Assembly (NCBI GenBank): GCA_035544315.1
Contig: DATKGB010000241.1
Span: 1 to 6,112, forward strand
Direction: 5' to 3'
DNA length: 6,112 nucleotides
DNA from: JALYSX01 sp035544315
Lineage (GTDB): Bacteria > Vulcanimicrobiota > Vulcanimicrobiia > Vulcanimicrobiales > Vulcanimicrobiaceae
Each line of letters starts with the position of its first letter. The first letter of the stretch is position 1. A program made the translations under genes and the position numbers. Positions 1 to 5,425 of this stretch are shown here, piece after piece. Under the pieces are notes generated by a model. That model saw only the letters and a list, made by a program, of their open reading frames with translations, was not told the DNA's origin and did no database searches.

Positions 1-826
1 CGCTGCGCGAGTTGGTCGGTGAGACCGAAATGCCCATGCGTCCGAGCAAGCCGTGCGCGAAGCCCGGATGGTTTGAAATGTTCGTCCAGTGCGCGCCGCC
101 GTCGGTGGTCTTGTAGAGGCCGCTACCCGGTCCGCCGCTGGTCAGTTTCCACGGCTGGCGCTGCGCCTGCCACATGGATGCATACAAGACGCGCGGATCG
201 TGCGAATCCATTACGACGTCGATCGCACCGGTGTTATCGTCGACGAACAAGATCTTCTTCCAGGTCTTGCCGCCGTCGGTGGTCTTGAACACCCCGCGTT
301 CGGTGTTGGACTTGAAGACGTGGCCCATCGATGATGCGTACACGATGTTCGGATCGCTCGGGTGGATGGCTAACGCGCTGGTGGTATGGGTGTCGCGCAG
401 ACCTGCGTACTGCCAGGTCTTGCCGGCGTCGGTCGATTTGTAGACGCCGTCGCCGGTATCGAAGTCGCCGCGAATGTCGCTCTCGCCGCTGCCCGCGTAG
501 ATCACGCGCGGGTTGGACGGCGCGACGGCAAGCGCGCCGATCGAATCGGCGATGCCGGGAAGCTTGCCGTCGCTGATGTTGGTCCACTCTTGCCCGTAGT
601 CGGTGCTGCGCCAAATGCCGCCCTCGACGCCGCCGAAATAAAACAGGTTCGGATTGCTCGGCACGCCCGCAATGGCCACCACCCGGCCGCCGATAAACGG
701 GCCGATGTTGCGCCAATGCAACTTGCTCATCAGCTTCTGCGTGGGGGTTGTGGTGTCGGCCGCGCTCGTTGCGAGCGGAAATGCCAATAATAGGGCCGCC
801 AGGGCCGGGACGAGCAATTTCTTCAT
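1..826 (-). CDS. Secreted BNR/Asp-box (sortilin/VPS10-like) beta-propeller protein, N-terminal part
   Basis: The reading frame opens at ATG 826 and stays open to the left edge, giving 275 N-terminal residues of a longer protein. Residues 1-23 form a Sec signal peptide (KK, hydrophobic stretch, then ATSA). Mature sequence begins near the family hallmark WRNIGP-FIGGRV (residues 38-49). Four Asp boxes (S/T-x-D-x-G-x-x-W) follow at residues 74-81, 131-138, 182-189 and 240-247, spaced 50-58 residues apart as expected for propeller blades, each preceded by a P-S-(N/D)-P-x-x-(I/V/L)-Y type strand (for example 103-110, 156-163). Proteins of this family are usually 900-1100 residues and are often labelled 'glycosyl hydrolase' or 'photosystem II stability factor-like' without evidence of catalysis; I would not assign an enzymatic role. 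It is exported, probably periplasmic or surface-associated. No Shine-Dalgarno is seen; TATGAT lies 6 nt before the ATG, so the message may be leaderless. Family call is firm, substrate or partner unknown. Confidence 0.9.
   Translation of the reverse strand, partial: MKKLLVPALAALLLAFPLATSAADTTTPTQKLMSKLHWRNIGPFIGGRVVAIAGVPSNPNLFYFGGVEGGIWRSTDYGQEWTNISDGKLPGIADSIGALAVAPSNPRVIYAGSGESDIRGDFDTGDGVYKSTDAGKTWQYAGLRDTHTTSALAIHPSDPNIVYASSMGHVFKSNTERGVFKTTDGGKTWKKILFVDDNTGAIDVVMDSHDPRVLYASMWQAQRQPWKLTSGGPGSGLYKTTDGGAHWTNISNHPGFAHGLLGRMGISVSPTNSRS
95..287. repeat. Duplicated 19-bp Asp-box DNA inside the propeller gene
   Basis: An identical 19-bp string (gccgccgtcggtggtcttg on the plus strand) occurs at 95-113 and again at 269-287; a closely related copy, with two visible differences over its core, lies around 419-437. 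Read on the minus strand they encode the K-T/S-T-D-x-G part of three of the Asp boxes. This is coding repetition from blade duplication with strong codon conservation, not a mobile or regulatory repeat. Confidence 0.7.
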
Positions 827-832
827 CCGGCA

Positions 833-859
833 ATCATACGCCGCCGGGTCGAAAAGTCA
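833..859 (-). promoter_or_regulatory. Predicted leaderless promoter of the propeller gene
   Basis: On the minus strand TATGAT (838 to 833) is followed by exactly 6 nt and then ATG-AAG at 826. Taking the A of ATG as +1 puts the hexamer at -12 to -7, the canonical position, so transcription should begin at or next to the start codon. A 4/6 match to TTGACA (ATGACT) sits 16 nt upstream of the hexamer. No ribosome-binding site is present. The same geometry recurs at 2799-2804 upstream of another secreted-protein gene, which makes chance less likely. Inferred from sequence only. Confidence 0.55.
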
Positions 860-896
860 TCGGTCGGCCGGGCTACGACCGAGATCCTACCCTCGA

Positions 897-922
897 GGCG
901 GCGGCTTGCAAGCACCGCCGCC
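897..922. terminator. GC-rich hairpin between convergent-reading units, possible terminator
   Basis: An 8-bp perfect stem, ggcggcgg (897-904) pairing with ccgccgcc (915-922), encloses a 10-nt loop that itself contains the palindrome cttgcaag (905-912). It lies 22 nt beyond the stop codon of the 945-1442 gene and upstream of the promoter of the propeller gene, where a terminator would be expected. There is no T tract on either strand, so it is not a standard intrinsic terminator; it could act in factor-dependent termination, protect a 3' end, or be a protein site. Confidence 0.4.
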
Positions 923-944
923 GATGGCCGGCCTCTCGTTCGGG

Positions 945-1442
945 TTAGACCTTGAGGTCAAATGGCAAGTTATACTGTTTCGCCAGCTCCCCGGCTAATT
1001 CTAAATCCGTGTTTGCCTTTTTGACGATCTCCGGGTCATTGTTCGAATTGCTCATTGCGTTATTAAATGCTTCCCTGGAAGCATTTATAGAGCTCACTGC
1101 AAGAGGTTCTTCGCTCCCGAGCGCACATCGAGCGTCTACGTTGAGATGCATATCGACGGAATAGTATTCACAGTAATAGGCGATCGCGAAGTAGTCCAGC
1201 CCTATCAATAACTGATTGCGGCCTTTCTCGACGGGATCGCTGGTCGCACGCCAGTCATTCGCATGACCCTGCAGCTCGTTCTGACACAAGGTGATAAAAT
1301 TGACGCCGGCTGCATCGGGATTCTTGTCCACCCAATAATTGCAAGGCGCCGACGTCGCTTCGTCAGCCCTAGCAACGCCGTGACACAACAGAATCGCCCC
1401 GAATACGAACCCAACGACGGCAGCTAATGATACATATCGCAT
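945..1442 (-). CDS. Small secreted protein of unknown function, four mature cysteines
   Basis: 165 residues from ATG 1442. The frame is open further upstream, but that stretch is arginine-rich and unlike a protein, while ATG 1442 opens a clean signal peptide (residues 1-26, ending VARA before DE), so I take it as the start. A GGGGG run lies 12 nt before the ATG, rather far for a ribosome-binding site. The C at residue 20 follows I-L-L and does not make a lipobox. The mature protein is about 139 residues, polar and helix-rich, with cysteines at 34, 53, 91 and 106 that could form two disulfides. Residues 75-95 (LLIGLDYFAIAYYC) and 113-155 resemble paired amphipathic helices of the TPR kind, but no repeat motif is convincing. 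I do not recognise the family. Several 60-nt blocks in the gene count at about 43-45% GC, well below the flanking genes. It sits 100 nt downstream of the 1543-1995 gene. Confidence 0.7.
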   Translation of the reverse strand: MRYVSLAAVVGFVFGAILLCHGVARADEATSAPCNYWVDKNPDAAGVNFITLCQNELQGHANDWRATSDPVEKGRNQLLIGLDYFAIAYYCEYYSVDMHLNVDARCALGSEEPLAVSSINASREAFNNAMSNSNNDPEIVKKANTDLELAGELAKQYNLPFDLKV

Positions 1443-1542
1443 AGTTCTTGTAGTCCCCCTCGAATGTGCAAACTCCTCGTTCCGGAGCGGGAGGGTGCGA
1501 GAGAGATTGGCGCGCCTGATCCCGGCCCGTAGGTCCGTTCGC
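1443..1542. other. 100-bp intergenic gap, no gene seen
   Basis: This gap separates the two small secreted genes on the minus strand. It contains a short imperfect stem around tccgga near 1475-1490 and the purine-rich GGGGG that may serve the downstream gene as a distant ribosome-binding site. I see no convincing -10/-35 pair and no T-tract terminator, so whether the downstream gene is co-transcribed cannot be decided. Confidence 0.4.
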
Positions 1543-1995
1543 CTAGTCACGGCAGTATGGGGCATCGAGAACCTGTGCCGATGCGATGATCCCGTCGGCA
1601 ATGTTTGCGTCGCGAGTCGACAGATTCTCATAAGCAAAGTTGACTGCATTGACGCCGGGATCGCCGACGACCACACTAAGCGCATGCGCCGCCTTTAGTC
1701 GCCACCCGCGCCTGTGATTTAGGCAGATTGAGCGGTACCCGCGAAGGTCATATGCCCCGCCACCGACGGTGATGCCGAGCAGTTCTTTTCCATCGGCTTT
1801 GCGCAGAATCGTATAGTAATCTGTCTCAAAATTTATACGCTTCTTCGTCACGGTAACGCGCGTCGGTATTTTGAGCCTTAACATTCCAGAATCCAGAGAA
1901 ACTGGACTTTCAAGCACGCCAACACCAGAGAGAACCGGCAAAGCAAAGCAGCACAGAATCAGAAGCGCCAGGGCTACCTTCAAGTTGTAGCTCAC
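1543..1995 (-). CDS. Small secreted protein of unknown function, coupled to the upstream gene
   Basis: 150 residues from GTG 1995. The frame continues upstream inside the preceding gene, but GTG 1995 overlaps that gene's TGA stop (1994-1992) by four bases (GTGA), the usual translational-coupling arrangement, and immediately opens a signal sequence: SYNLKV, then a hydrophobic run ALALLILCCFALPVL (residues 9-23) and SG. The mature part starts with a VSLDSGMLRLKIPTRVTV segment that looks beta-stranded, then KKRINFETDYYTILRKADGK, GITVGGGAYDLRG (about 74-87), and ends with DAPYCRD. Two cysteines (91 and 148) remain after the signal and may pair. No known domain is recognised. Parts of the gene (1801-1920) count at 43-47% GC although its coupled upstream partner is near 60-68% in places. 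Co-expression with the 266-residue secreted protein is the only functional clue. The single-pass membrane alternative cannot be excluded. Confidence 0.65.
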   Translation of the reverse strand: MSYNLKVALALLILCCFALPVLSGVGVLESPVSLDSGMLRLKIPTRVTVTKKRINFETDYYTILRKADGKELLGITVGGGAYDLRGYRSICLNHRRGWRLKAAHALSVVVGDPGVNAVNFAYENLSTRDANIADGIIASAQVLDAPYCRD

Positions 1996-2792
1996 TGCTT
2001 CGCCGCGCCTTGATAGGTGATCGTCCCATCGATTGCGATTTTGTACATTTGGCCTTGAGCGCCGACGTAGTCTGGCGTCGGCGGCGTACGCGCTAACACA
2101 TGAAAAACGTCCGTGTCTTCGGGAACGTTGGAGAAAATATCGGTGTGCCACCCCGCGACGGCCGTCGTTCCGACCGGCGCACTCTGCGCAACGTCCAGGA
2201 TGATTTGATGCATCCGGTGATCTTCGAGGATCGTCTTTCCGTCGGCGGAGACCTTATAGCGTTCGTCGCCGCCCAGCGGGAAGATTTCCGAAACGGTTTG
2301 CGCGGGGTAGAAATAAACGTATGCGGTGCCGTCGTCGTTGGGCAGCACCGCAGTATTGTAGCGACGTTGCGCGATAGGTCGGAAGCTCCCCTCGGTAACA
2401 GCGATCGCATTCGCAGCGGTCACCAGGAAACCGGTATCGGCGCGCGCCGGCGTAAACCGCTGCGCGGTGAAATGCAGACCGTCGGCGCTGGTTGCCTCCA
2501 GTACCGTGAGAAACGCGGTTCCGTCCGCGCGGAGATCGCCGAAATCGACATCCCAGCCCGTCGGGGTGCGGCGCGCGATAAAATATTTCAGGCCAGCCCT
2601 ATCCGGACCGGCGATTGCCCGAGCCGCATCTGTGCCATGCCACGCGGCCTGATCGTATGCTTCAAGGCGCCTCCCCCGCTCGGTGATCGCGGCCAGTTGC
2701 GCCGGGTTCGCAGGTGCCGTTTGCGCGCTACCGCTCGACGAAAGGGCAAGCGCAAGGAGCAACGTCAGAATTGCGGCCGTTCGCGTCTTCAT
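1992..2792 (-). CDS. Secreted conserved-type hypothetical protein, 266 residues
   Basis: The chosen start is ATG 2792; a GTG directly before it (2795) is possible but would break the promoter geometry. Residues 1-23 are a typical Sec signal peptide (MKTRTAAILTLLLALALSSS, GSA, cut before Q). The mature 243 residues look soluble and mostly beta, with short strand-turn units such as TGWDVDFGDL (79-88), DGTAYVYFYPAQT (154-166), YKVSADGKTILE (179-190) and YKIAIDGTITYQ (250-261). Conserved-looking polar clusters are AAWHGTDA (49-56), HRMH (192-195), GWHTDIFS (214-221) and PEDTDVFHVL (224-233); the histidines could bind a metal, but this is speculation. I do not recognise a named family or catalytic motif. 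It shares a GTGA stop-start overlap with the small secreted protein downstream, so the two are probably made together. It is divergent from the peroxidase gene starting at 2877. Confidence 0.8.
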   Translation of the reverse strand: MKTRTAAILTLLLALALSSSGSAQTAPANPAQLAAITERGRRLEAYDQAAWHGTDAARAIAGPDRAGLKYFIARRTPTGWDVDFGDLRADGTAFLTVLEATSADGLHFTAQRFTPARADTGFLVTAANAIAVTEGSFRPIAQRRYNTAVLPNDDGTAYVYFYPAQTVSEIFPLGGDERYKVSADGKTILEDHRMHQIILDVAQSAPVGTTAVAGWHTDIFSNVPEDTDVFHVLARTPPTPDYVGAQGQMYKIAIDGTITYQGAAKQ

Positions 2793-2798
2793 CACGCG

Positions 2799-2826
2799 AT
2801 CATACCACGACAGGGCGCCCCACCAA
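2799..2826 (-). promoter_or_regulatory. Predicted leaderless promoter of the 266-residue secreted gene
   Basis: TATGAT on the minus strand (2804 to 2799) is followed by 6 nt and ATG-AAG (2792), placing the hexamer at -12 to -7 if transcription starts on the A of ATG. A weak -35 candidate TTGGTG lies 16 nt further upstream. There is no Shine-Dalgarno between hexamer and start. The arrangement is base-for-base the same in spacing as at 833-838. Confidence 0.55.
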
Positions 2827-2876
2827 TCCCCCCGAAAACTCGTTGCTCAACCACTTTCCCCCAGGACCGCGTGACG

Positions 2877-3356
2877 ATGACGCAACTTACCGACGATATC
2901 CTGGCCCTTCCCCTTCGCCGCATCGACGGCAGCGAGACGACCGCCGGCGAATTTGCGGGCGATGTCGCGCTGGTCGTCAACGTCGCATCGGAATGTGGAC
3001 TCACCCCGCAGTACAAAGGCCTTCAGGACCTCTACACCGAGTTTGCGGATCGCGGTTTTGTCGTGCTCGGATTTCCGAGCAATCAGTTCGGCGCACAGGA
3101 ACCCGGTTCCAATGCCGACGTCGTGACGTTCTGCGAAACGCACTTCGGCGTCACGTTTCCGATGTTCGAGAAGACCGACGTGAACGGGCCAGCTCGCCAT
3201 CCACTCTACAAGGCGCTCATCGGCGACGGCGGCGATATCACCTGGAACTTCGAGAAGTTCCTCGTCGGCCGCGACGGTTCGGTACAACGATTTGGGCCGA
3301 AAGTCACGCCCGAGGATTCGGATCTTCGAAAAGCCATCGCGAGCGCCGTCGCCTAA
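2877..3356 (+). CDS. Glutathione peroxidase family enzyme, 2-Cys non-selenium type
   Basis: 159 residues, the usual family length. It reduces hydrogen peroxide and organic hydroperoxides in the cytoplasm. The thioredoxin fold carries the expected motifs in order: NVASECGLTPQY with peroxidatic Cys40 (codon TGT, not a selenocysteine TGA), GFPSNQFGAQEPG with catalytic Gln74, and WNFEKFLVGRDG with Trp123-Asn124, completing the Cys-Gln-Trp-Asn tetrad. Cys86 in TFCETHFGVTFPMF is at the resolving-cysteine position of the thioredoxin-dependent GPx group, so thioredoxin is the more likely reductant than glutathione despite the family name. No signal peptide. ATG 2877 has AGGA at 2863-2866, 10 nt upstream; GTG 2871 is an alternative adding two residues with too short a spacing. 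The gene stands alone on the plus strand, 84 nt from the divergent secreted gene and 39 nt from the convergent reductase. BtuE/Gpx-like naming would be reasonable; I leave the symbol open. Confidence 0.95.
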   Translation: MTQLTDDILALPLRRIDGSETTAGEFAGDVALVVNVASECGLTPQYKGLQDLYTEFADRGFVVLGFPSNQFGAQEPGSNADVVTFCETHFGVTFPMFEKTDVNGPARHPLYKALIGDGGDITWNFEKFLVGRDGSVQRFGPKVTPEDSDLRKAIASAVA

Positions 3357-3395
3357 GATTTGGTCGCTACGCCATGACACGGCGCGGACACGCTG
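3357..3395. other. 39-bp convergent intergenic gap
   Basis: The peroxidase stop (3354-3356) and the reductase stop (3398-3396) face each other across 39 bp. I see no stem followed by a T tract on either strand, so a shared bidirectional terminator is not supported. Confidence 0.5.
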
Positions 3396-4346
3396 TTAGC
3401 GAGAAAGCCGTTCGCGGCCGTGGGGGGCGTCGAGATCTTGGAGGGGACCAAGCGGGACGATGCGGGTTGGGTTGATGTCGTCGTGGGTGTAGTAGTAGTG
3501 TCTTTTGATATGATCGAAGTTCACGGTTTGGGCGACGCCGTCGTATTGATAGAGATCGCGTAAATAGCCGTAGAGATTCGGGTAGTCGGCGAGGCGTTTG
3601 AGGTTGCACTTGAAATGCCCGAAGTAGACCGGGTCGAATCTGATCAGCGTCACGAAAATGCGCCAATCGGTTTCCAAGGGCGTCTCGCCAAACAGGTACC
3701 GTCGCGTCGACAGGCGCTTCTCCAGCAGGTCGAGCGTTTCAAATACCCGGTACGCGGCCTGCTCGTAGACGGCTTGCGCGGTGGCAAAGCCGGCGGCGTA
3801 GACGCCGTTGTTGAGCGTCTCGTAAATCCACTCGTTAAGGCGATCGGTCTCCTCGCGGTGCTCGACCGGATACAGATCGAGCGACGCGTCGCCCAACGCG
3901 TCGAACTGCATTTCGAGCATGCGCATGATATCGTCGTCGGAGTTGCTCACGATCCGCTTGGCCTGTTTGTCCCACAACACCGGGACGGTAACGCGTCCGC
4001 GATACTGCGGATCGGTCGCGATATACGCCTCGCTCAAGAACGAAAAACTGTTGATCGGATCGAGCGACGCACCGGGCACGTCGGCAAAAGCCCAACCGCG
4101 TTCGTCGCGGATCGGATCGACGACGGTCATGCCGATCGCGTTCTCGAGCTTTTTGAGCTTGCGGACGATGATCGTGCGGTGCGCCCACGGACACGCTAGC
4201 GAGACGTACAGGTGATACCGACCGGCCTCGACCGCGAACCCCGAGCTTCCGTCGGCGGTCACCCACTTGCGAAACGCGTCATCTTGACGAGCGAACGAAC
4301 CGTCCTCGGCTTGTTCGCTCGGAAACTGCCCCTTGGTTTGCGACAT
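3396..4346 (-). CDS. yqjG: Glutathionyl-hydroquinone reductase (Xi-class glutathione S-transferase)
   Basis: 316 residues, matching the YqjG/EcM4/PcpF family (about 310-330). These cytoplasmic dimeric enzymes remove glutathione from glutathionyl-hydroquinones through a Cys-glutathione mixed disulfide, recycling quinones or chlorinated phenols. The N-terminal thioredoxin-like domain holds the signature LYVSLACPWAHRT with catalytic Cys52 (CPWAH, 52-56) and the cis-proline segment VTVPVLWD (119-126). The all-alpha C-terminal domain starts near residue 160 and ends with the family-specific tail HIKRHYYYTHDDINPTRIVP (279-298), including the tyrosines that close the active site. At 132-144 the sequence reads IVSNSDDDIMRML; the Glu-Ser pair that holds the gamma-glutamyl group in the E. 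coli enzyme appears as Ser-Asp here, though related subgroups may share this. ATG 4346 lies 4 nt after the stop of the Gre-like gene, so translation is probably coupled. Convergent with the peroxidase. Confidence 0.93.
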   Translation of the reverse strand: MSQTKGQFPSEQAEDGSFARQDDAFRKWVTADGSSGFAVEAGRYHLYVSLACPWAHRTIIVRKLKKLENAIGMTVVDPIRDERGWAFADVPGASLDPINSFSFLSEAYIATDPQYRGRVTVPVLWDKQAKRIVSNSDDDIMRMLEMQFDALGDASLDLYPVEHREETDRLNEWIYETLNNGVYAAGFATAQAVYEQAAYRVFETLDLLEKRLSTRRYLFGETPLETDWRIFVTLIRFDPVYFGHFKCNLKRLADYPNLYGYLRDLYQYDGVAQTVNFDHIKRHYYYTHDDINPTRIVPLGPLQDLDAPHGRERLSR

Positions 4347-4350
4347 GGCT

Positions 4351-4722
4351 TTAGTACTCGATTTTTTCGATCTTCAGGCGCGTGGCACCGACGGGACGTT
4401 TCCATAGGCCATTTTGGCCGACGCTTTTGCCCAGTAAAGCCTGGGCCAGCGGCGAGGTCATGCCGATGTGCGCGTGTAGCGGATCGGCTTCTTCGTCGTT
4501 CACCAGCGTATATTCGTGCGTCTTCCCGGCGTCGTCGGCAACCGTGACGCGCGCGCCAAACCCGACGATGCCGGGCTTGGTTTGGACGATCTCCGCGCGA
4601 TCGCGCAGCGAGTCGTCCAGCGTCGCCAGATCGGGCGCAAAGACGTAGTATGGGCCGCGCTCAGGAACCGGAATCGGCTCCTCCGGGCGATCGTCATCGT
4701 CTTTGACAAACGCGCGACTCAT
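4351..4722 (-). CDS. GreA/GreB C-terminal-domain protein lacking the coiled coil
   Basis: 123 residues. Residues 52-123 match the FKBP-like C-terminal domain of GreA/GreB/Rnk: GFGARVTVADDAGKTHEYTL, then the diagnostic EADP (78-81), IGMTSPLAQALLGKSVG (86-102) and a closing RLKIEKIEY. The start MSRAFVKDDDD resembles GreB-type proteins. Between residues 30 and 51 only about 20 residues (PDLATLDDSLRDRAEIVQTK) are available where Gre factors carry a 70-residue antiparallel coiled coil whose acidic tip stimulates transcript cleavage. It therefore probably binds RNA polymerase through the C-terminal domain without cleavage-factor activity, as proposed for Rnk-like regulators; this is inference. Residues 8-21 are acidic and proline-rich, likely disordered. 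No Shine-Dalgarno; the ATG lies 6 nt after the stop of the OB-fold gene and 4 nt separate its own stop from the reductase, indicating one operon. Confidence 0.85.
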   Translation of the reverse strand: MSRAFVKDDDDRPEEPIPVPERGPYYVFAPDLATLDDSLRDRAEIVQTKPGIVGFGARVTVADDAGKTHEYTLVNDEEADPLHAHIGMTSPLAQALLGKSVGQNGLWKRPVGATRLKIEKIEY

Positions 4723-4728
4723 CGTATG

Positions 4729-5079
4729 TTACGAGCCGGTATCGCTGGCGTCGATTTGATTGTGGATTTCGAAGGTTCGCATTTTCTTAACCGCCGAAAA
4801 CGTTCCGCGAATCGTCAGCGTCGCGTTTTCGATGACGCCGGCCGGATGGCCGTGCTCGTATACGCCCACGCACTGCGTTTGGCACAGATCGAACACGACG
4901 TAATCGTTGCCCGCCTTGGAGGTTTTCATCTTGACGTGCTTGGCGGTTCCGGTCACGTCGACGTGTTTGCCGTCGTAGGTTGCGGGCGCGGCCATGATGG
5001 CATCGATGGAATCGGCGGCCAGGGCGACGGTACCCGCTGCCAGCAGCAGTGCAAGGGTCGCAAAGAAAGGCTTGATCAT
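4729..5079 (-). CDS. Small secreted OB-fold-like protein with a C-x3-C pair
   Basis: 116 residues from ATG 5079, supported by GAAGGA 6 nt upstream. Residues 1-22 are a Sec signal peptide (MIKPFFATLALLLAAGTVAL, AA before DS). The mature 94 residues follow the strand pattern of small exported OB-fold proteins: a helix (SIDAIMAAPATYDGK), strand HVDVTGTAKHVKMKTS, strand DYVVFDLCQTQCVGVYEHG, then ATLTIRGTFSAVKKMRTFEI. Such domains (tRNA-anti-like, BOF/YgiW and CcmE-like groups) bind nucleic acid, sugars, haem or peptides, so the fold does not give a ligand. Cys66 and Cys70 sit in the middle strand and could form a disulfide or bind metal. There is no CcmE-type haem-binding histidine motif that I can identify. 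It is 34 nt downstream of the broken transporter and 6 nt upstream of the Gre-like gene. Fold call moderate; function unknown. Confidence 0.75.
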   Translation of the reverse strand: MIKPFFATLALLLAAGTVALAADSIDAIMAAPATYDGKHVDVTGTAKHVKMKTSKAGNDYVVFDLCQTQCVGVYEHGHPAGVIENATLTIRGTFSAVKKMRTFEIHNQIDASDTGS

Positions 5080-5113
5080 ACGGTGTCCTTCGAGAAATGC
5101 GCCCTACGACCCG

Positions 5114-5425
5114 CTAGACGGGCGCGCGCAGGACGCTGATTCGTTCGAGTAGCTCGCGCTTGGTTTCGGGGACGTAGCGAGCGACGAAGACGATCGTCAC
5201 GATGCACAGCACCGCGTAGATCGAAAACGTTCCCGGACGTCCAAACTTCTGGATCATCGTTAGGAAGAACTGTGAAACCAGGAAGTTGGCTACCCAGTTG
5301 GAGAGCGTCGCGATCGACATTCCCAGGCCGCGCGCTTGCAGCGGGTAGATCTCCGAGATCAGCACCCACACGATCGGGCCTAACCCAAAAGCAAAGCAAC
5401 CGACGTACAACATCATGCTGATCAA
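5114..5425 (-). pseudogene. Sugar-porter MFS transporter, C-terminal fragment (TM10-12)
   Basis: About 100 residues in a frame shifted by one from the N-terminal fragment, with a possible TTG at 5425 or ATGs at 5416 and 5413 but no ribosome-binding site. The sequence matches the end of sugar porters (XylE/AraE/GLUT type): FAFGLGPIVWVLISEIYPLQ (11-30, TM10 with GP-x-x-W and the SEIYP-x-x-x-R-G loop), NWVANFLVSQFF in TM11, GRPGTFSIYAV opening TM12, and the VPETK signature at 85-89, although the usual GRSLEEI continuation is altered to RELLERI. On its own it cannot transport. Together with the preceding fragment it covers about 258 of the 450-480 residues expected, missing TM6-TM9. Either a decayed gene or an assembly collapse. 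Confidence 0.8.

Noticed and set aside
1..826. CRISPR-like or tandem DNA repeat array
   Set aside because: The repeated strings are irregularly spaced and in frame with Asp-box codons, so protein repeats explain them.
234..833. A 199-codon minus-strand frame inside the propeller gene
   Set aside because: It is arginine-rich with no family features and overlaps, in another frame, the well-supported Asp-box coding sequence.
1443..1685. Extended N-terminus of the 945-1442 secreted protein
   Set aside because: The upstream in-frame residues are low-quality and would bury the signal peptide at position 82.
2100..2876. Long plus-strand extension upstream of the peroxidase start
   Set aside because: The extension lies antisense to the secreted 266-residue gene and is unlike a protein; the peroxidase family length and AGGA favour ATG 2877.
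3040..3140. Selenocysteine or SECIS involvement in the peroxidase
   Set aside because: The catalytic position is a plain TGT cysteine codon and there is no in-frame TGA.
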